64,000 bases of DNA from Desulfitobacterium dichloroeliminans LMG P-21439 (GTDB lineage Bacteria > Bacillota > Desulfitobacteriia > Desulfitobacteriales > Desulfitobacteriaceae), in NCBI RefSeq assembly GCF_000243135.2, contig NC_019903.1:1216001-1280000 (forward strand), read 5' to 3'. The position numbers and the translations under genes were made by a program. Below the pieces are notes generated by a model. That model was not told where the DNA came from, did no database searches, and worked only from the letters and a program-made list of their open reading frames with translations. Below, piece by piece: positions 1 to 10,856 of the stretch (the first letter of the stretch is position 1; each line of letters starts with the position of its first letter).

Positions 1-780
1 TGGTATGCTCAGTACGGAACTGAAAAGAGTAAAGGAACTAAGATTTTCGCTTTGACAGGGAAAGTCAATAACACCGGCTTAGTAGAAGTTCCCATGGGCA
101 TGCCCCTTAGGGAGATTATCTTTGATATCGGCGGCGGGGTCGCTGACGGTAAGCAGTTTAAGGCTGTGCAAATCGGTGGCCCCTCCGGTAGCTGCCTGCC
201 TGCAGAGTTGCTGGACTTGCCTGTCGACTATGACACTTTAGCTCAAGCTGGTGCTATGGTCGGTTCCGGTGGTCTGGTCGTGATGGATGAGACTACCTGT
301 ATGGTGGATATTGCTAAATTTTTCGTGAACTTCTCCCAAGAGGAGTCTTGCGGCAAATGTACACCCTGTCGTGAGGGCAATAAACGAATGTGGGAGATGC
401 TTGATCGGATTTCTCGTGGTGAGGGGAAGATGGCAGATCTGGACAAGCTGGAGCAGCTGGCGCGCACCATTAAGGAGACTTCTCTTTGTGGTTTAGGACA
501 GAATGCACCTAATCCCGTCCTTGCCGCCTTAAAATACTTCCGCGAAGAGTTTGTCGAGCATATCGAAGCTAAAAAATGTCGAGCGGGAGCCTGTAGTAAT
601 CTCCTGTCCTATTCGATTGATCCCGAGAAATGCAAGAAATGTAGTCTCTGTGCCAAGAATTGTCCGGTGAACTGTATCACCGGGAATAAGAATACCCCCT
701 ATGTTATTGATGGGGATAAATGTATCAGTTGCGGAAGCTGTATGGATTCCTGTAAATTTGGCGCGGTCCTCCGGGCCTAA
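1..780 (+). CDS. NuoF/HndC-like NADH-binding iron-sulfur subunit (5' partial)
   Basis: The frame is open from base 1, so the start lies outside the window and 259 C-terminal residues remain. The visible part begins in the region joining the flavin domain to the SLBB fold (GTEKSKGTK, then NNTGLVEVPMG). A CGKCTPCREG motif follows, which in NuoF proteins binds the N3 [4Fe-4S] cluster. The tail adds two ferredoxin-type clusters (CKKCSLCAKNCP and CISCGSCMDSC), as in HndC/HydB subunits of NAD(P)-linked hydrogenases and formate dehydrogenases. The next gene starts 17 bases downstream and encodes the formate dehydrogenase catalytic subunit. This subunit probably passes formate electrons to NAD(P), possibly by flavin bifurcation. 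Family assignment is firm; the electron partner is inferred. Confidence 0.88.
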   Translation, partial: WYAQYGTEKSKGTKIFALTGKVNNTGLVEVPMGMPLREIIFDIGGGVADGKQFKAVQIGGPSGSCLPAELLDLPVDYDTLAQAGAMVGSGGLVVMDETTCMVDIAKFFVNFSQEESCGKCTPCREGNKRMWEMLDRISRGEGKMADLDKLEQLARTIKETSLCGLGQNAPNPVLAALKYFREEFVEHIEAKKCRAGACSNLLSYSIDPEKCKKCSLCAKNCPVNCITGNKNTPYVIDGDKCISCGSCMDSCKFGAVLRA

Positions 781-797
781 AAGAAGGGGTGGATTTG

Positions 798-3482
798 GTG
801 GAATGGCTTAATTTAACCATTGATGAAAAAGAAGTTGTAGTGCCCAAAGGAAGCACAGTTTTAGAAGCATGCCGAATGCACGATATCCCGGTTCCGACCC
901 TTTGTCAGGACCCGGAACTTACCAATGCAGGGGCCTGCCGTCTTTGTATTGTCGAGATCGCAGGCATGCGTAATCTGCCCCCGTCCTGTGTTACTCAGGT
1001 GACCCAAGGAATGGTTGTCAAAACACAGACCCCAAAAGTGCGCAATTCCCGCAAGGTGATTCTAGAGCTCTTAGTCGCGAACCACCCCTTGGATTGCATG
1101 ACCTGTCAGAAGATGGGAGACTGTTCCCTTGCTGAATATGCTTATGAATATGGGGTAACCGGCGAGGATTACCGAGGGGATCGACGTGAACTTCCCCTTG
1201 ATGATAGCAATCCCTTTATTCTCAGAGATCCGAATAAATGTATCCTCTGCGGCAAATGTGTGCGGGCCTGCGAAGAGATTCAGGGACGTAGCGTGTTAGA
1301 TTTCTTTAAACGGGGCTTTGATTCTCAGGTGGGACCGGCCTTTGATGTTCCTTACAGTGAGTCGGAATGCGTTTTCTGCGGTTCTTGTGTTTCTGTCTGT
1401 CCTGTAGGAGCCTTGGTGGAGAAAAAGATGGTTGGCCAGGGTCGGGCTTGGAACATCGAAAAAGTCCAGACCACCTGTCCTTTCTGTGGTACAGGCTGCA
1501 ACTTTGATTTGAATGTCAGCAATGGCCAAGTAATTGGGGTAACCTCCAATCCTGAGGCACCAGTGAATGGTAAAGCTCTCTGCGTCAAAGGACGTTTTGG
1601 GATGGACTTGATTCACAGTCCTGAGCGTTTAACGACCCCACTGATCAAAAAAGATGGAGACTTCGTCCCGGCCAGCTGGGATGAAGCTCTTGGTTTAATC
1701 GCTGACAAGTTCACAGAGATCAAAGGTCAATACGGACCGGATTCTATAGCTGCCCTTAGTTCAGCTCGTTGTACCAATGAAGAAAATTACCTGATGCAAA
1801 AATTTATGCGCGCGGTGATCGGCACCAATAACGTCGATCACTGCGCCCGTACCTGACACGCTCCCACTGTGGCAGGTCTTGCCACTTCATTTGGCTCAGG
1901 AGCGATGACTAATTCCATTAATGAAATACCTAATGCCCAAGTCATGTTTGTCATCGGTTCGAATACCACAGAAGCCCATCCAATCATTGGAACTAAGATG
2001 AAGCAAGCTCTGGCTAGGGGAGCCAAGCTTATTGTTGCTGATCCCCGGGAGATTGAACTGGCCGAGGATGCCCATGTGTGGTTGAGGTTAAAGCCGGGCA
2101 CGGATATTGCCCTGATCAACGGGATAATGAATATCATACTGGAGAACGGCTGGGAGGACCGTGCCTTTATCGAGGAGCGGACCGAAGGTTATGCAGAACT
2201 CTTGGAAAATCTTAAAGCTTTTTCGCCGGAAGAAGTTAGCAAAATCACTGGGGTTCCGATCGAGCTGATGACTGAGGCTGCTCGCCTCTACACAAGTGTA
2301 GACCGTGCTCAAATATTCTACACCTTGGGTATTACAGAGCATGTTTACGGCACGGATAATGTGATGTCCTTGGCCAATTTAGCGATGCTGACAGGCAATA
2401 TAGGGAAGGAAAGCTCCGGCGTCAACCCTCTGCGTGGGCAGAACAATGTGCAGGGAGCCTGTGACATGGGGGCATTACCCAACGTATACACAGGTTATCA
2501 GAACGTTGCCAACGATGCCGTACGAGCTAAGTTTGAAGAGGCTTGGGGAGTTACTCTTAACCCCAATCCGGGCTTTATGATTCCTGATATGTTAGATTCA
2601 CAGGAATTGAGAGCAATGTATGTAATGGGTGAAGACCCTGTGCTTACCGATGCCGATGCCAATCACGTGCGTAAAAGTCTGGAGACTCTAGATTTTCTGG
2701 TTGTTCAAAACATCTTTATGTCGGAGACCGCCAAACTGGCCGATGTAATTCTGCCCGGAGCCAGCTTTGCAGAAAAGGATGGTACCTTTACGAATACCGA
2801 GCGACGGGTGCAAAGGGTTAACCAAGCAATTAAGCCTATCGCCAATGCGAGGGCTGATTGGGAGATTATTTGCGAATTGGCCACGCGGATGGGCTATCCG
2901 ATGGCTTACCAGACTCCGGCGGAGATCATGCTAGAGATTGCCGCGCTGACCCCGGCATTTGCCGGAATCACTTATGAGCGTCTAGGCAATCAGGGTCTGC
3001 AATGGCCCGTTCCCCATGCTGAGCATCTGGGAACGAAGTTCCTGCATGAAGGGAAGTTTACTCGCGGCAAAGGCTTGTTCATGGCGATTGAACATCAGCT
3101 GCCGGATGAACTGCCTGATGAAGAGTATCCATTCCTGCTGACCACGGGCCGCAAACTGCAACATTACAATATCTCCACCCGTTTCTCGGCAGCGCTGGAT
3201 GAACACGCGCCAGAGGAATTGGCGGAACTGAATCCTAAGGATGCTAAACGATTGGGTATCCAAGACGGTGAGAAAGTTAAAGTAGTTTCCCGCCGCGGCG
3301 AGGTAGTGACTAAGGTCTGGGTAACCAAACGAGTCCCACCAGGAGTTCTCTTTATGACCCTGCATTACAAGGAGTCACCAACGAATGTCTTGACTAATGG
3401 GGCGTATGATAAAGTAACAAAGACCTATGAGTATAAAGTCTGTGGTGTGCGGGTGGAACCACTTATGCAACCTGCACAATAA
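798..3482 (+). CDS. fdhA: Selenocysteine-containing formate dehydrogenase, catalytic subunit (TGA at 1854-1856 read as Sec)
   Basis: Oxidises formate to CO2 at a Mo/W-bis-MGD centre. The 894-residue product is seen only if the in-frame TGA at 1854-1856 is decoded as selenocysteine (about residue 353). The flanks HCART-U-HAPTVAGLA are the hallmark of FdhF/FdhA active sites. Domain order: NuoG-like [2Fe-2S] domain (four Cys near residues 36-64), a His-Cys3 cluster motif (HPLDCMTCQKMGDC), two ferredoxin clusters (near 148-158 and 191-201), the FdhF [4Fe-4S] site (CPFCGTGC plus a later Cys), then the molybdopterin oxidoreductase and MGD-binding domains. GTG 798 is chosen because AAGAAGGGG lies 8 bases upstream; GTG 789 and TTG 795 are alternatives. 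The neighbouring NuoF-like subunit and the Moco genes fit an NAD-linked cytoplasmic enzyme. Annotation that stops at the TGA would split it into two pieces. Confidence 0.95.
1857..1897 (+). promoter_or_regulatory. Bacterial SECIS element of fdhA
   Basis: Directly after the Sec codon there is a hairpin with a perfect 6-bp upper stem, GTGGCA (1869-1874) and TGCCAC (1880-1885), and a GGTCT loop (1875-1879) about 18 bases from the TGA. E. coli fdhF also has a GGUCU apical loop at a similar distance, where SelB binds. The element is inside the coding sequence. Confidence 0.85.
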
Positions 3483-3571
3483 GTGAAGCTTAGTTGACTT
3501 ATTGCGTAATGGATAACACGGCTATGCTTGCAAAACAAGCCAGATTTCTAAGTTCAACGGAGTGGATAAGT

Positions 3572-3624
3572 AGAGAGAGTGCCAAGCTATGTAAAACGTG
3601 CATACTTAGGCACTCTCTCTTTAT
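3572..3624 (+). terminator. Rho-independent terminator after fdhA
   Basis: A 12-bp stem AGAGAGAGTGCC (3572-3583) pairs with GGCACTCTCTCT (3609-3620), followed by a short T run. It lies 90 bases after the fdhA stop and closes that operon before mobA. Confidence 0.85.
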
Positions 3625-3695
3625 AAAATGGGCCTATCTGTGCTAAAATAGTGAAAGAAGTTTAATTCATTGATAGATACAAGGGAGAATGATAG

Positions 3696-4310
3696 ATGGG
3701 TGCTATTGTCAGTCAAACCCTTCTGCCCATGACTGGAATCATCTTAGCAGGTGGGAAAAGTTCTCGCATGGGCTGTAATAAGGCCTTTATCGAATGGGAT
3801 GGTGTGCCACTGATTGAGAGAAGTCTGGCTATATTTCACAGGGTTTTTTCGGAAGTTGTCATTAGCAGTAATCATCCGGAGTTATACGCTAACTATGATG
3901 TGCAAGTGATTAAAGATAACTATCCTAATCAAGGCCCCTTGGGAGGGTTAGAAGCTTGCCTGAGAGTAGCTCACTATGATTACACATTTTTTGCAGCCTG
4001 TGATATGCCCTTATTGAACTCAGATGTTATTCGTTTTATGGCCGAGGAAATTGACGGTAAGGATATCTTAGCCCCCGAGATCGCTGGAGGATTTTATCCT
4101 CTCCATGCTTATTACCATAAAAGTTGTCTGACCGTCTTTGAGAAACAGCTGCTTGCTCATCGCTTAAGCCTGAGGGATATTTTTCGTTTATGTAGTGTTC
4201 ACTATCTAACTGAAGAGGATTTTAAAGATTTTCCAGAGATTCAACGTTATTTAAGTAGTGTCAATACACCTCAAGAGTGTTTAGCACTGCGAAAACAGCA
4301 ATTGCAATGA
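3696..4310 (+). CDS. mobA: Molybdenum cofactor guanylyltransferase MobA
   Basis: Transfers GMP from GTP to molybdopterin to form the MGD cofactor used by formate dehydrogenase. The 204-residue protein has the nucleotidyltransferase signature LAGGKSSRMG with NK just after it (residues 18-29), and a later AACDMPLL segment that carries the metal-binding aspartate. ATG 3696 follows an AAGGGAGAA ribosome site; the internal ATG 3729, where homology begins, is possible. Length is usual for the family. It stands alone between the fdhA terminator and the Moco-riboswitch operon. Its position next to a bis-MGD enzyme supports the call. Confidence 0.92.
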   Translation: MGAIVSQTLLPMTGIILAGGKSSRMGCNKAFIEWDGVPLIERSLAIFHRVFSEVVISSNHPELYANYDVQVIKDNYPNQGPLGGLEACLRVAHYDYTFFAACDMPLLNSDVIRFMAEEIDGKDILAPEIAGGFYPLHAYYHKSCLTVFEKQLLAHRLSLRDIFRLCSVHYLTEEDFKDFPEIQRYLSSVNTPQECLALRKQQLQ

Positions 4311-4427
4311 AATGATACGATTCTGAGCATTATTCACTGGAGTAGGGTGTTCTAATGGCTTTTCATAAGTGGCAAAATGGTGTATACTGAATATATAAAA
4401 AAATGTAGTAAAGATGCAGAGACTATC

Positions 4428-4456
4428 TTGACAAGAGTTGTATTATTACTTAACTA
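4428..4456 (+). promoter_or_regulatory. Promoter of the moaA operon
   Basis: TTGACA (4428-4433), 17-bp spacer, TAACTA (4451-4456). The expected transcription start near 4463 coincides with the beginning of the riboswitch. Confidence 0.65.
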
Positions 4457-4459
4457 AAT

Positions 4460-4582
4460 ACGTTTTATGCTCCGAAGCTGGCGGCCTAATGTTTTACGAT
4501 GGTTGTCCAGACAGTGTGAAAGCACCGGGTATGACTGGAAACGGCCATGCCTCCCATTTGGAAAGGAGTCTGTAGGGAATGC
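4460..4582 (+). promoter_or_regulatory. Moco (molybdenum cofactor) riboswitch candidate
   Basis: The structured leader upstream of moaA contains GCTCCGAAGCTGG near 4469-4481 and GCCTCCCATTTGGAAAGGAGTC near 4549-4570. From memory these resemble the conserved blocks of the Moco RNA motif, which is described upstream of molybdenum cofactor genes. It is followed at once by an intrinsic terminator and then moaA-moaC-MOSC-mogA, the expected regulon. Ligand binding and the exact aptamer limits are inferred. Confidence 0.75.
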
Positions 4583-4585
4583 GGG

Positions 4586-4622
4586 AAAGCTCCGCGGTTT
4601 TACAGACCGTGGAGCTTTTTTT
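4586..4622 (+). terminator. Riboswitch-coupled terminator before moaA
   Basis: AAAGCTCCGCGGT (4586-4598) pairs with ACCGTGGAGCTTT (4606-4618), one G-U pair, followed by a T run. It sits between the Moco aptamer and the moaA start, so it is the likely expression platform. Confidence 0.85.
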
Positions 4623-4659
4623 GATTACTCTAGGGTAGAAAGTAAGTAAGAGGCAAAGG

Positions 4660-5643
4660 ATGGGAAAATCTATGCAAGATCAATATCAACGAAAGATTGA
4701 ATATTTGAGAATTTCCATTACTGACCGGTGCAATCTACGCTGTCAATATTGCATGCCAGCAGAAGGAGTCCAATGGATTCCCCACGATTCCATATTGACC
4801 TTTGAGGAGATTTTACGCGTCATGCAGATCAGCACTTCGCTGGGATTCAAACGGTTTCGCATCACAGGGGGAGAGCCTCTAGTGCGGGCGGGAGTTCTCG
4901 AGTTTTTACAGAAAGCATCGCAGATCCCTGGAGTAGAGGATTTGATGATTACGACCAATGGTCTGCTTCTTCCGGAGATGGCTGGGGATTTAAAAAAGGC
5001 CGGAGTGAGCAGAGTCAATATTAGTCTAGATACCTTTCATCCCGAAAAATTTAAAGAAATAACTCGTGGAGGGGATGTCAAAAAAGTTATAGAAGGCATT
5101 CATCGCTCCTTAGAGGTTGGTCTTCATCCCGTAAAACTTAATGTGGTGGTAGTTCGCGATTTAAATACCCATGAGCTACCACGTTTTATGGAATTGGCTC
5201 GGGATTATCCGCTCCATGTGCGTTTTATTGAGCTCATGCCTATTGGAGTTAGCTCGGATAAGCGTAACGAATTTGTTTCTATTGATGAGATGAAAGAGCG
5301 CCTTGGTTTAGAGGGGCTAAAACCGACTCATGATATTCGAGGCGGTGGTCCTGCAGAATATATTACTTCTGATGGTTTTAAAGGCAGCATTGGCTTTATC
5401 AGCGCTCTAAGCAAGCATTTTTGTAATACCTGCAATCGGGTCCGTTTAACTCCCGATGGTAAGTTGCGTTTGTGCCTGCATAGCGCGAAAGAATTAGATT
5501 TCCGCTCATTGTTGAGATCCAACAAGAGCGATGAAGAAGTCAAACAAGCTTTGGCAGAAGCTATTTGGCATAAGCCGGCTGAACATCACATGAACGATGA
5601 AGCCTGGCAAGGTCAGCGGATTATGTCCCAGATTGGAGGATAA
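4660..5643 (+). CDS. moaA: GTP 3',8-cyclase MoaA
   Basis: A radical-SAM enzyme that performs the first step of molybdopterin synthesis, rearranging GTP to 3',8-cyclo-GTP. The 327-residue protein has the SAM-cluster motif CNLRCQYC (Cys24, 28, 31), the ITGGEPL segment, a second cluster site [12 protein letters not shown] with a further Cys downstream, and the C-terminal Gly-Gly that is essential in this family. ATG 4660 has a modest upstream GAGG. It is the first gene after the riboswitch, and moaC begins 2 bases after its stop, so the two partner enzymes are co-translated. Confidence 0.96.
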   Translation: MGKSMQDQYQRKIEYLRISITDRCNLRCQYCMPAEGVQWIPHDSILTFEEILRVMQISTSLGFKRFRITGGEPLVRAGVLEFLQKASQIPGVEDLMITTNGLLLPEMAGDLKKAGVSRVNISLDTFHPEKFKEITRGGDVKKVIEGIHRSLEVGLHPVKLNVVVVRDLNTHELPRFMELARDYPLHVRFIELMPIGVSSDKRNEFVSIDEMKERLGLEGLKPTHDIRGGGPAEYITSDGFKGSIGFISALSKHFCNTCNRVRLTPDGKLRLCLHSAKELDFRSLLRSNKSDEEVKQALAEAIWHKPAEHHMNDEAWQGQRIMSQIGG

Positions 5644-5645
5644 TT

Positions 5646-6131
5646 ATGGAGTTAACGCATTTTGATGAAGAAGGAAGAGCTAGGATGGTCGATGTCTCTG
5701 ATAAGTCGGAGACCATGCGGGTAGCTACTGCTCGAGGTAAGGTAGAAATGCAACCCGAAACCTTAGAGAGGATTCGCTCAGGTCAGATTGCCAAAGGCGA
5801 TGTCCTAGCGGTCGCACAGGTTGCGGGAATTATGGCAGCTAAGCAAACCTCTCAGCTTATTCCTATGTGCCACCCCTTAGCTATTACTGGAGCAAAACTA
5901 AACTTTGAGATTGTCCCCCCCGGGACCATCGAAATCGAAGGAATTGTCAAGGTTACCGGAAAAACAGGGGTCGAGATGGAAGCGCTTACGGCCGTTAGTG
6001 TAGCAGCTTTGACCATCTATGACATGTGCAAGGCTATCGACAAAACGATGGTCATCGGAGAGATTCGTCTTATGGAGAAGACCGGGGGCAAGAGTGGGCA
6101 TTTTGTCCGTAAGGAAGAGATTGACGGTTAA
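5646..6131 (+). CDS. moaC: Cyclic pyranopterin monophosphate synthase MoaC
   Basis: Converts 3',8-cyclo-GTP made by MoaA into cyclic pyranopterin monophosphate. The 161-residue product has the family's usual length and motifs: QLIPMCHPL with the active-site His region, the [20 protein letters not shown] segment, and a C-terminal [11 protein letters not shown] block. The start overlaps a GGAGG at the 3' end of moaA. Assignment is secure from sequence and context. Confidence 0.96.
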   Translation: MELTHFDEEGRARMVDVSDKSETMRVATARGKVEMQPETLERIRSGQIAKGDVLAVAQVAGIMAAKQTSQLIPMCHPLAITGAKLNFEIVPPGTIEIEGIVKVTGKTGVEMEALTAVSVAALTIYDMCKAIDKTMVIGEIRLMEKTGGKSGHFVRKEEIDG

Positions 6132-6167
6132 TATAAATTATCGAACAAAGATTTGGAGGAAATGAAA

Positions 6168-6608
6168 ATGGCAAAAATTATTGCAGTATGCACTAGCGAG
6201 AAAAAAGGAATGCGGAAGAAGAATGTGGGCGAAGGGGTACTCAAAGTTAATTTTGGGATTGAAGGAGATGCTCACGGTGGAGATTGGCACCGTCAAGTGA
6301 GCTTATTGGCTATGGAAAGCATTAAGAAAATGCAAGATATGGGACTTGATGTAGGGCCGGGGGATTTTGCTGAAAACTTAACCACAGAGGGGATTGACTT
6401 GGTCAGCTTGCCCATTGGCACAAAAGTCAAGATTGGCGATACTAGTGTAGGGGAAGTGACTCAGATCGGGAAAGAATGCCATACTCGATGTGCTATATAC
6501 TATCAAGCAGGAGACTGTGTCATGCCTAAGGAAGGAATATTCATCCGCGTTTTGGAAGGCGGACCTATTAGCGTCGGAGATGCTATTGAGGTAATGGAGC
6601 AATGCTAA
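6168..6608 (+). CDS. MOSC-domain protein
   Basis: The 146-residue protein consists of a single MOSC domain, the beta-rich fold of Moco sulfurase C-termini. It contains the conserved GDAHGGDWHRQVSLL block and a cysteine in GKECHTRCAIYYQAGDC. Stand-alone MOSC proteins are thought to handle sulfur or the metal cofactor, but the exact reaction is not established. ATG 6168 is preferred because TTTGGAGGAAATGAAA gives a good ribosome site. It lies in the moa operon and overlaps mogA by 7 bases. Confidence 0.9.
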   Translation: MAKIIAVCTSEKKGMRKKNVGEGVLKVNFGIEGDAHGGDWHRQVSLLAMESIKKMQDMGLDVGPGDFAENLTTEGIDLVSLPIGTKVKIGDTSVGEVTQIGKECHTRCAIYYQAGDCVMPKEGIFIRVLEGGPISVGDAIEVMEQC

Positions 6609-7099
6609 GAGTAGGGATCATTACTGCTAGTGATAAAGGCTCGCAAGGACAAAGAGTGGATCTTTCTGGAGCTGTACTGAAAGATCTCGTCAAAGAGATT
6701 GACGGAGAAGCGGTTCTTTATACCATCGTGCCAGATGATCAAGAGATTTTGGCACAGACCATGAAAAAGTGGGTGGATGTGGATGGATTAGATCTTATTC
6801 TAACTACTGGGGGAACAGGTTTCTCACCTCGTGATGTTACTCCAGAAGCCACCCTTTCTATCGCTGATCGCATGGTTCCCGGGATTGCTGAAGTAATGCG
6901 ATATGAAAGCTATAAGATCACTCCCAAAGCGATGTTAAGTCGGGCTGTTGCAGTCTTGCGTAAAAAAACTTTAATCATCAATATGCCAGGTTCTCCTAAA
7001 GCAGTTAAAGAGTGTTGGGTAGCCCTTGTACCTGCTTTGCCTCATGGGATCCAAATTCTAAAAGGAGAGGCTAGCGAGTGCGCAACTCCTTCCCATTAA
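6602..7099 (+). CDS. mogA: Molybdopterin adenylyltransferase, MogA/MoaB family
   Basis: Adenylylates molybdopterin before metal insertion. The 165-residue protein has the family signature TTGGTGFSPRDVTPEAT and the NMPGSPKAV segment. MogA and MoaB cannot be separated confidently by eye, so the symbol is provisional. Translation is coupled to the MOSC gene by overlap. It is the last gene of the riboswitch operon. No moaD, moaE or moeA is visible here, so those steps must be encoded elsewhere. Confidence 0.9.
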   Translation: MLRVGIITASDKGSQGQRVDLSGAVLKDLVKEIDGEAVLYTIVPDDQEILAQTMKKWVDVDGLDLILTTGGTGFSPRDVTPEATLSIADRMVPGIAEVMRYESYKITPKAMLSRAVAVLRKKTLIINMPGSPKAVKECWVALVPALPHGIQILKGEASECATPSH

Positions 7100-7228
7100 T
7101 AAGATTGAATTATCACGCATAAGAAAAAAGCAATTGATGCAATCTAAATAAATGTTTGTGCTTGTCACTCCTGTCCTAATCCTGCGTACGCTATAGTAAG
7201 CAAAAGTGGAAACGGGGGTGATTTTGTT

Positions 7229-8050
7229 TTGAAGGCTATTGCTTTTGTTGATTATGAAAATATATGGACTGGACTCTTTAATCAAGGGTATGAATTAACT
7301 CCTGAAATTCTCATGGAATCCCTCCAACTTTATGTTAAAAATAATAACTATATACTATCGGCTATTTATCTTTATGCTAACTTTGATCGCGAGGAATTCT
7401 GGCGGGCTCAGACTTCCTTTGAAAAAATTAATATATATACACGTCATGTTTATGGTAAGAACAGTTTTTCTAATACGTTGCTACGGCGAAATGCAGCGGA
7501 TGTCGAACTCATTCTGGAAGCCCAAGAAATCCTGCTGACTCGCACCTCTGCCTTTGATGTAATCCTCCTAATGACTGGGGATGGTGATTTTTTACCTTTG
7601 GTCCGAAAAATCAAAGCCTGGGGAAAAGAGGTAAAGGTCATTGGTGCCCATGGAAACATGCATCACAATCTCCAAACGTTTAGTGATTCTGGGGATTTTT
7701 TTACTGAGACTCTTACCGAAGAAAAACGCTTCAAATATAATGCCGAGGAAGATCTTGTACAAGGAATTTTGATTCTAGCAAACCTTCAGTTAAGCATGAC
7801 GTATATCGCTTCTACCAAAGCGCGGACCGCCTTATCAGAGCACTTAGGAGCAACTACGTCACAGGTGAAAGAATTGATTCGTCATGTCTTAAAAGAGGGA
7901 ATTCTTCTTGAACGAGAATATGCCGACTCAAATTTAAAAATAGGAAAAACAAAGATATATCTTTTAAATCTTGAACACAGCCTTGTTCAAAATGTTATAG
8001 GTTCCTCCTTGTTAGAGATACGCAAACGCTATGAGAAGCTAAGTGTTTAA
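7229..8050 (+). CDS. NYN-domain (LabA/DUF88-type) protein
   Basis: The N-terminal 150 residues form a PIN-like NYN domain: acidic VDYENIW at the start, RRNAADVELILEA in the middle and LMTGDGDFLPLVRKIKAWG, which supplies the aspartates expected to hold a metal in an RNase-like site. The C-terminal 120 residues look like a winged-helix or OST-HTH-like region (TSQVKELIRHVLKEG). NYN proteins are proposed RNA-processing nucleases, but no substrate can be named here. TTG 7229 follows GGGGGTGA. It is monocistronic, with a terminator 20 bases after the stop. Confidence 0.8.
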   Translation: MKAIAFVDYENIWTGLFNQGYELTPEILMESLQLYVKNNNYILSAIYLYANFDREEFWRAQTSFEKINIYTRHVYGKNSFSNTLLRRNAADVELILEAQEILLTRTSAFDVILLMTGDGDFLPLVRKIKAWGKEVKVIGAHGNMHHNLQTFSDSGDFFTETLTEEKRFKYNAEEDLVQGILILANLQLSMTYIASTKARTALSEHLGATTSQVKELIRHVLKEGILLEREYADSNLKIGKTKIYLLNLEHSLVQNVIGSSLLEIRKRYEKLSV

Positions 8051-8070
8051 ATTCATCGTGGTAAACATGA

Positions 8071-8111
8071 AGAGGATACTCGAATGCTAAATCGGGTGTT
8101 CTCTCTTTTTA
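8071..8111 (+). terminator. Terminator after the NYN gene
   Basis: A 13-bp stem with several G-U pairs (8071-8083 with 8092-8104) is followed by a T-rich run (8105-8111). The rest of the 8112-8288 stretch shows no clear feature. Confidence 0.75.
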
Positions 8112-8288
8112 TATTTTTTACCAAATTTATGAATAAATCCCCCGGGGTCTGGTCAATATACTCTTTAGTGATTGCAAGCCGAAGGGAAGAGATTCAGTCA
8201 ATTTCAGATCAGGGCAATAAGGGGTAGATAATGCGAGGGAAATGGAGATTTTCAAGCATAAATCTAGGAAAAACGCTTCTGGCAGGAT

Positions 8289-8317
8289 TTGATTTCTTCA
8301 TCAACCTTGCATATTAT
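8289..8317 (+). promoter_or_regulatory. groESL promoter
   Basis: TTGATT (8289-8294), 17-bp spacer, TATTAT (8312-8317). The expected start point falls just before the CIRCE element, the usual layout for HrcA-controlled operons. Confidence 0.65.
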
Positions 8318-8329
8318 TATAGTATGATG

Positions 8330-8356
8330 TTAGCACTCAATAGGAATGAGTGCTAA
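8330..8356 (+). promoter_or_regulatory. CIRCE operator (HrcA binding site)
   Basis: The perfect CIRCE consensus is present: TTAGCACTC (8330-8338), nine bases, GAGTGCTAA (8348-8356). HrcA represses groESL here until heat shock. No hrcA gene is in the window. Confidence 0.97.
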
Positions 8357-8398
8357 CAATTACAAAAATATTTAGTTCTTAAGGAGGGACTTTCTTCA

Positions 8399-8683
8399 AT
8401 GAACATTAAACCTCTAGCAGACCGGGTAGTCATCAAAGCACTCCCCATGGAAGAAAAAACAAAAAGCGGGATCATCATGCCAGACACGGCTAAGGAAAAG
8501 CCTCAAGAAGGTGAAATCGTCGCAGTAGGACCTGGTAGAGTGGAAAAAGGAGAGCGCATTGCCTTAGATGTTAAAGTCGGTGATCGCGTTATTTATTCCA
8601 AATATGCCGGTACTGAAGTTAAGTATGACGGTCAAGAGTATCTCATTCTTAAAGAAAATGACATCTTAGCGGTAATTGGCTAA
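8399..8683 (+). CDS. groES: Co-chaperonin GroES
   Basis: The 94-residue lid of the GroEL folding chamber. Typical features are [11 protein letters not shown] at the N-terminus, the mobile loop [21 protein letters not shown] that docks to GroEL, and the C-terminal [23 protein letters not shown] lies upstream of ATG 8399. It forms a CIRCE-controlled operon with groEL, which starts 99 bases downstream. Confidence 0.98.
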   Translation: MNIKPLADRVVIKALPMEEKTKSGIIMPDTAKEKPQEGEIVAVGPGRVEKGERIALDVKVGDRVIYSKYAGTEVKYDGQEYLILKENDILAVIG

Positions 8684-8713
8684 CCTATATCTTGTTACTC
8701 ACTTATGGACTGA

Positions 8714-10423
<1,710 letters not shown>

Positions 10424-10473
10424 TCCATTTTCCAATAGAAATATCCATACCCTAGACAGGTATGGACAAGATT

Positions 10474-10518
10474 AGAGGCTTCTTATGAGTTCGCTGAACT
10501 TGTGGGAGGCCTCTTTTT
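10474..10518 (+). terminator. groESL terminator
   Basis: The outer stem AGAGGC (10474-10479) pairs with GCCTCT (10509-10514), the inner stem AGTTC pairs with GAACT, and a T run follows. The remaining intergenic DNA to 10856 is AT-rich with no feature I can support. Confidence 0.85.
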
Positions 10519-10856
10519 AATAGTTTTGATGGTATCCACGTAAACAAGTCTTATAGTTTTGCGTCCCAAAAAGTGCACTTTTAAGGTTTATATATCATGT
10601 GAAAACCCTATAGATAAACCTAATTAAAGCTGCAATAAATCGCATGATTGCTGGCAGAGGAGAAGCTACCAAAGTGTTGCAATACAAGTTGTTTCACCTC
10701 CTCGAATCAATAAGGATAATGCCTAATATAGAGTATTCAAACATGTCCAAGAATGTGATAGCCTATTTCACCATATATCGAATTTCCTTTAAGAGAATAA
10801 AATATATAATTTTGTACATTAATAGCTATGGAAAGCTATTTCAAGGAGGAATACTC

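Noticed and set aside
1838-2137. Possibility that fdhA is broken by a nonsense mutation at 1854
   Set aside because: The TGA sits exactly at the conserved Sec position and a SECIS hairpin follows, so recoding explains it better.
4467-4649. 60-codon ORF upstream of moaA
   Set aside because: It lies entirely in the Moco riboswitch and its terminator.
10519-10856. Promoter or small gene before the DUF3231 gene
   Set aside because: AT-rich with a possible TATAAT but no convincing -35, and the upstream in-frame codons lack a ribosome site.
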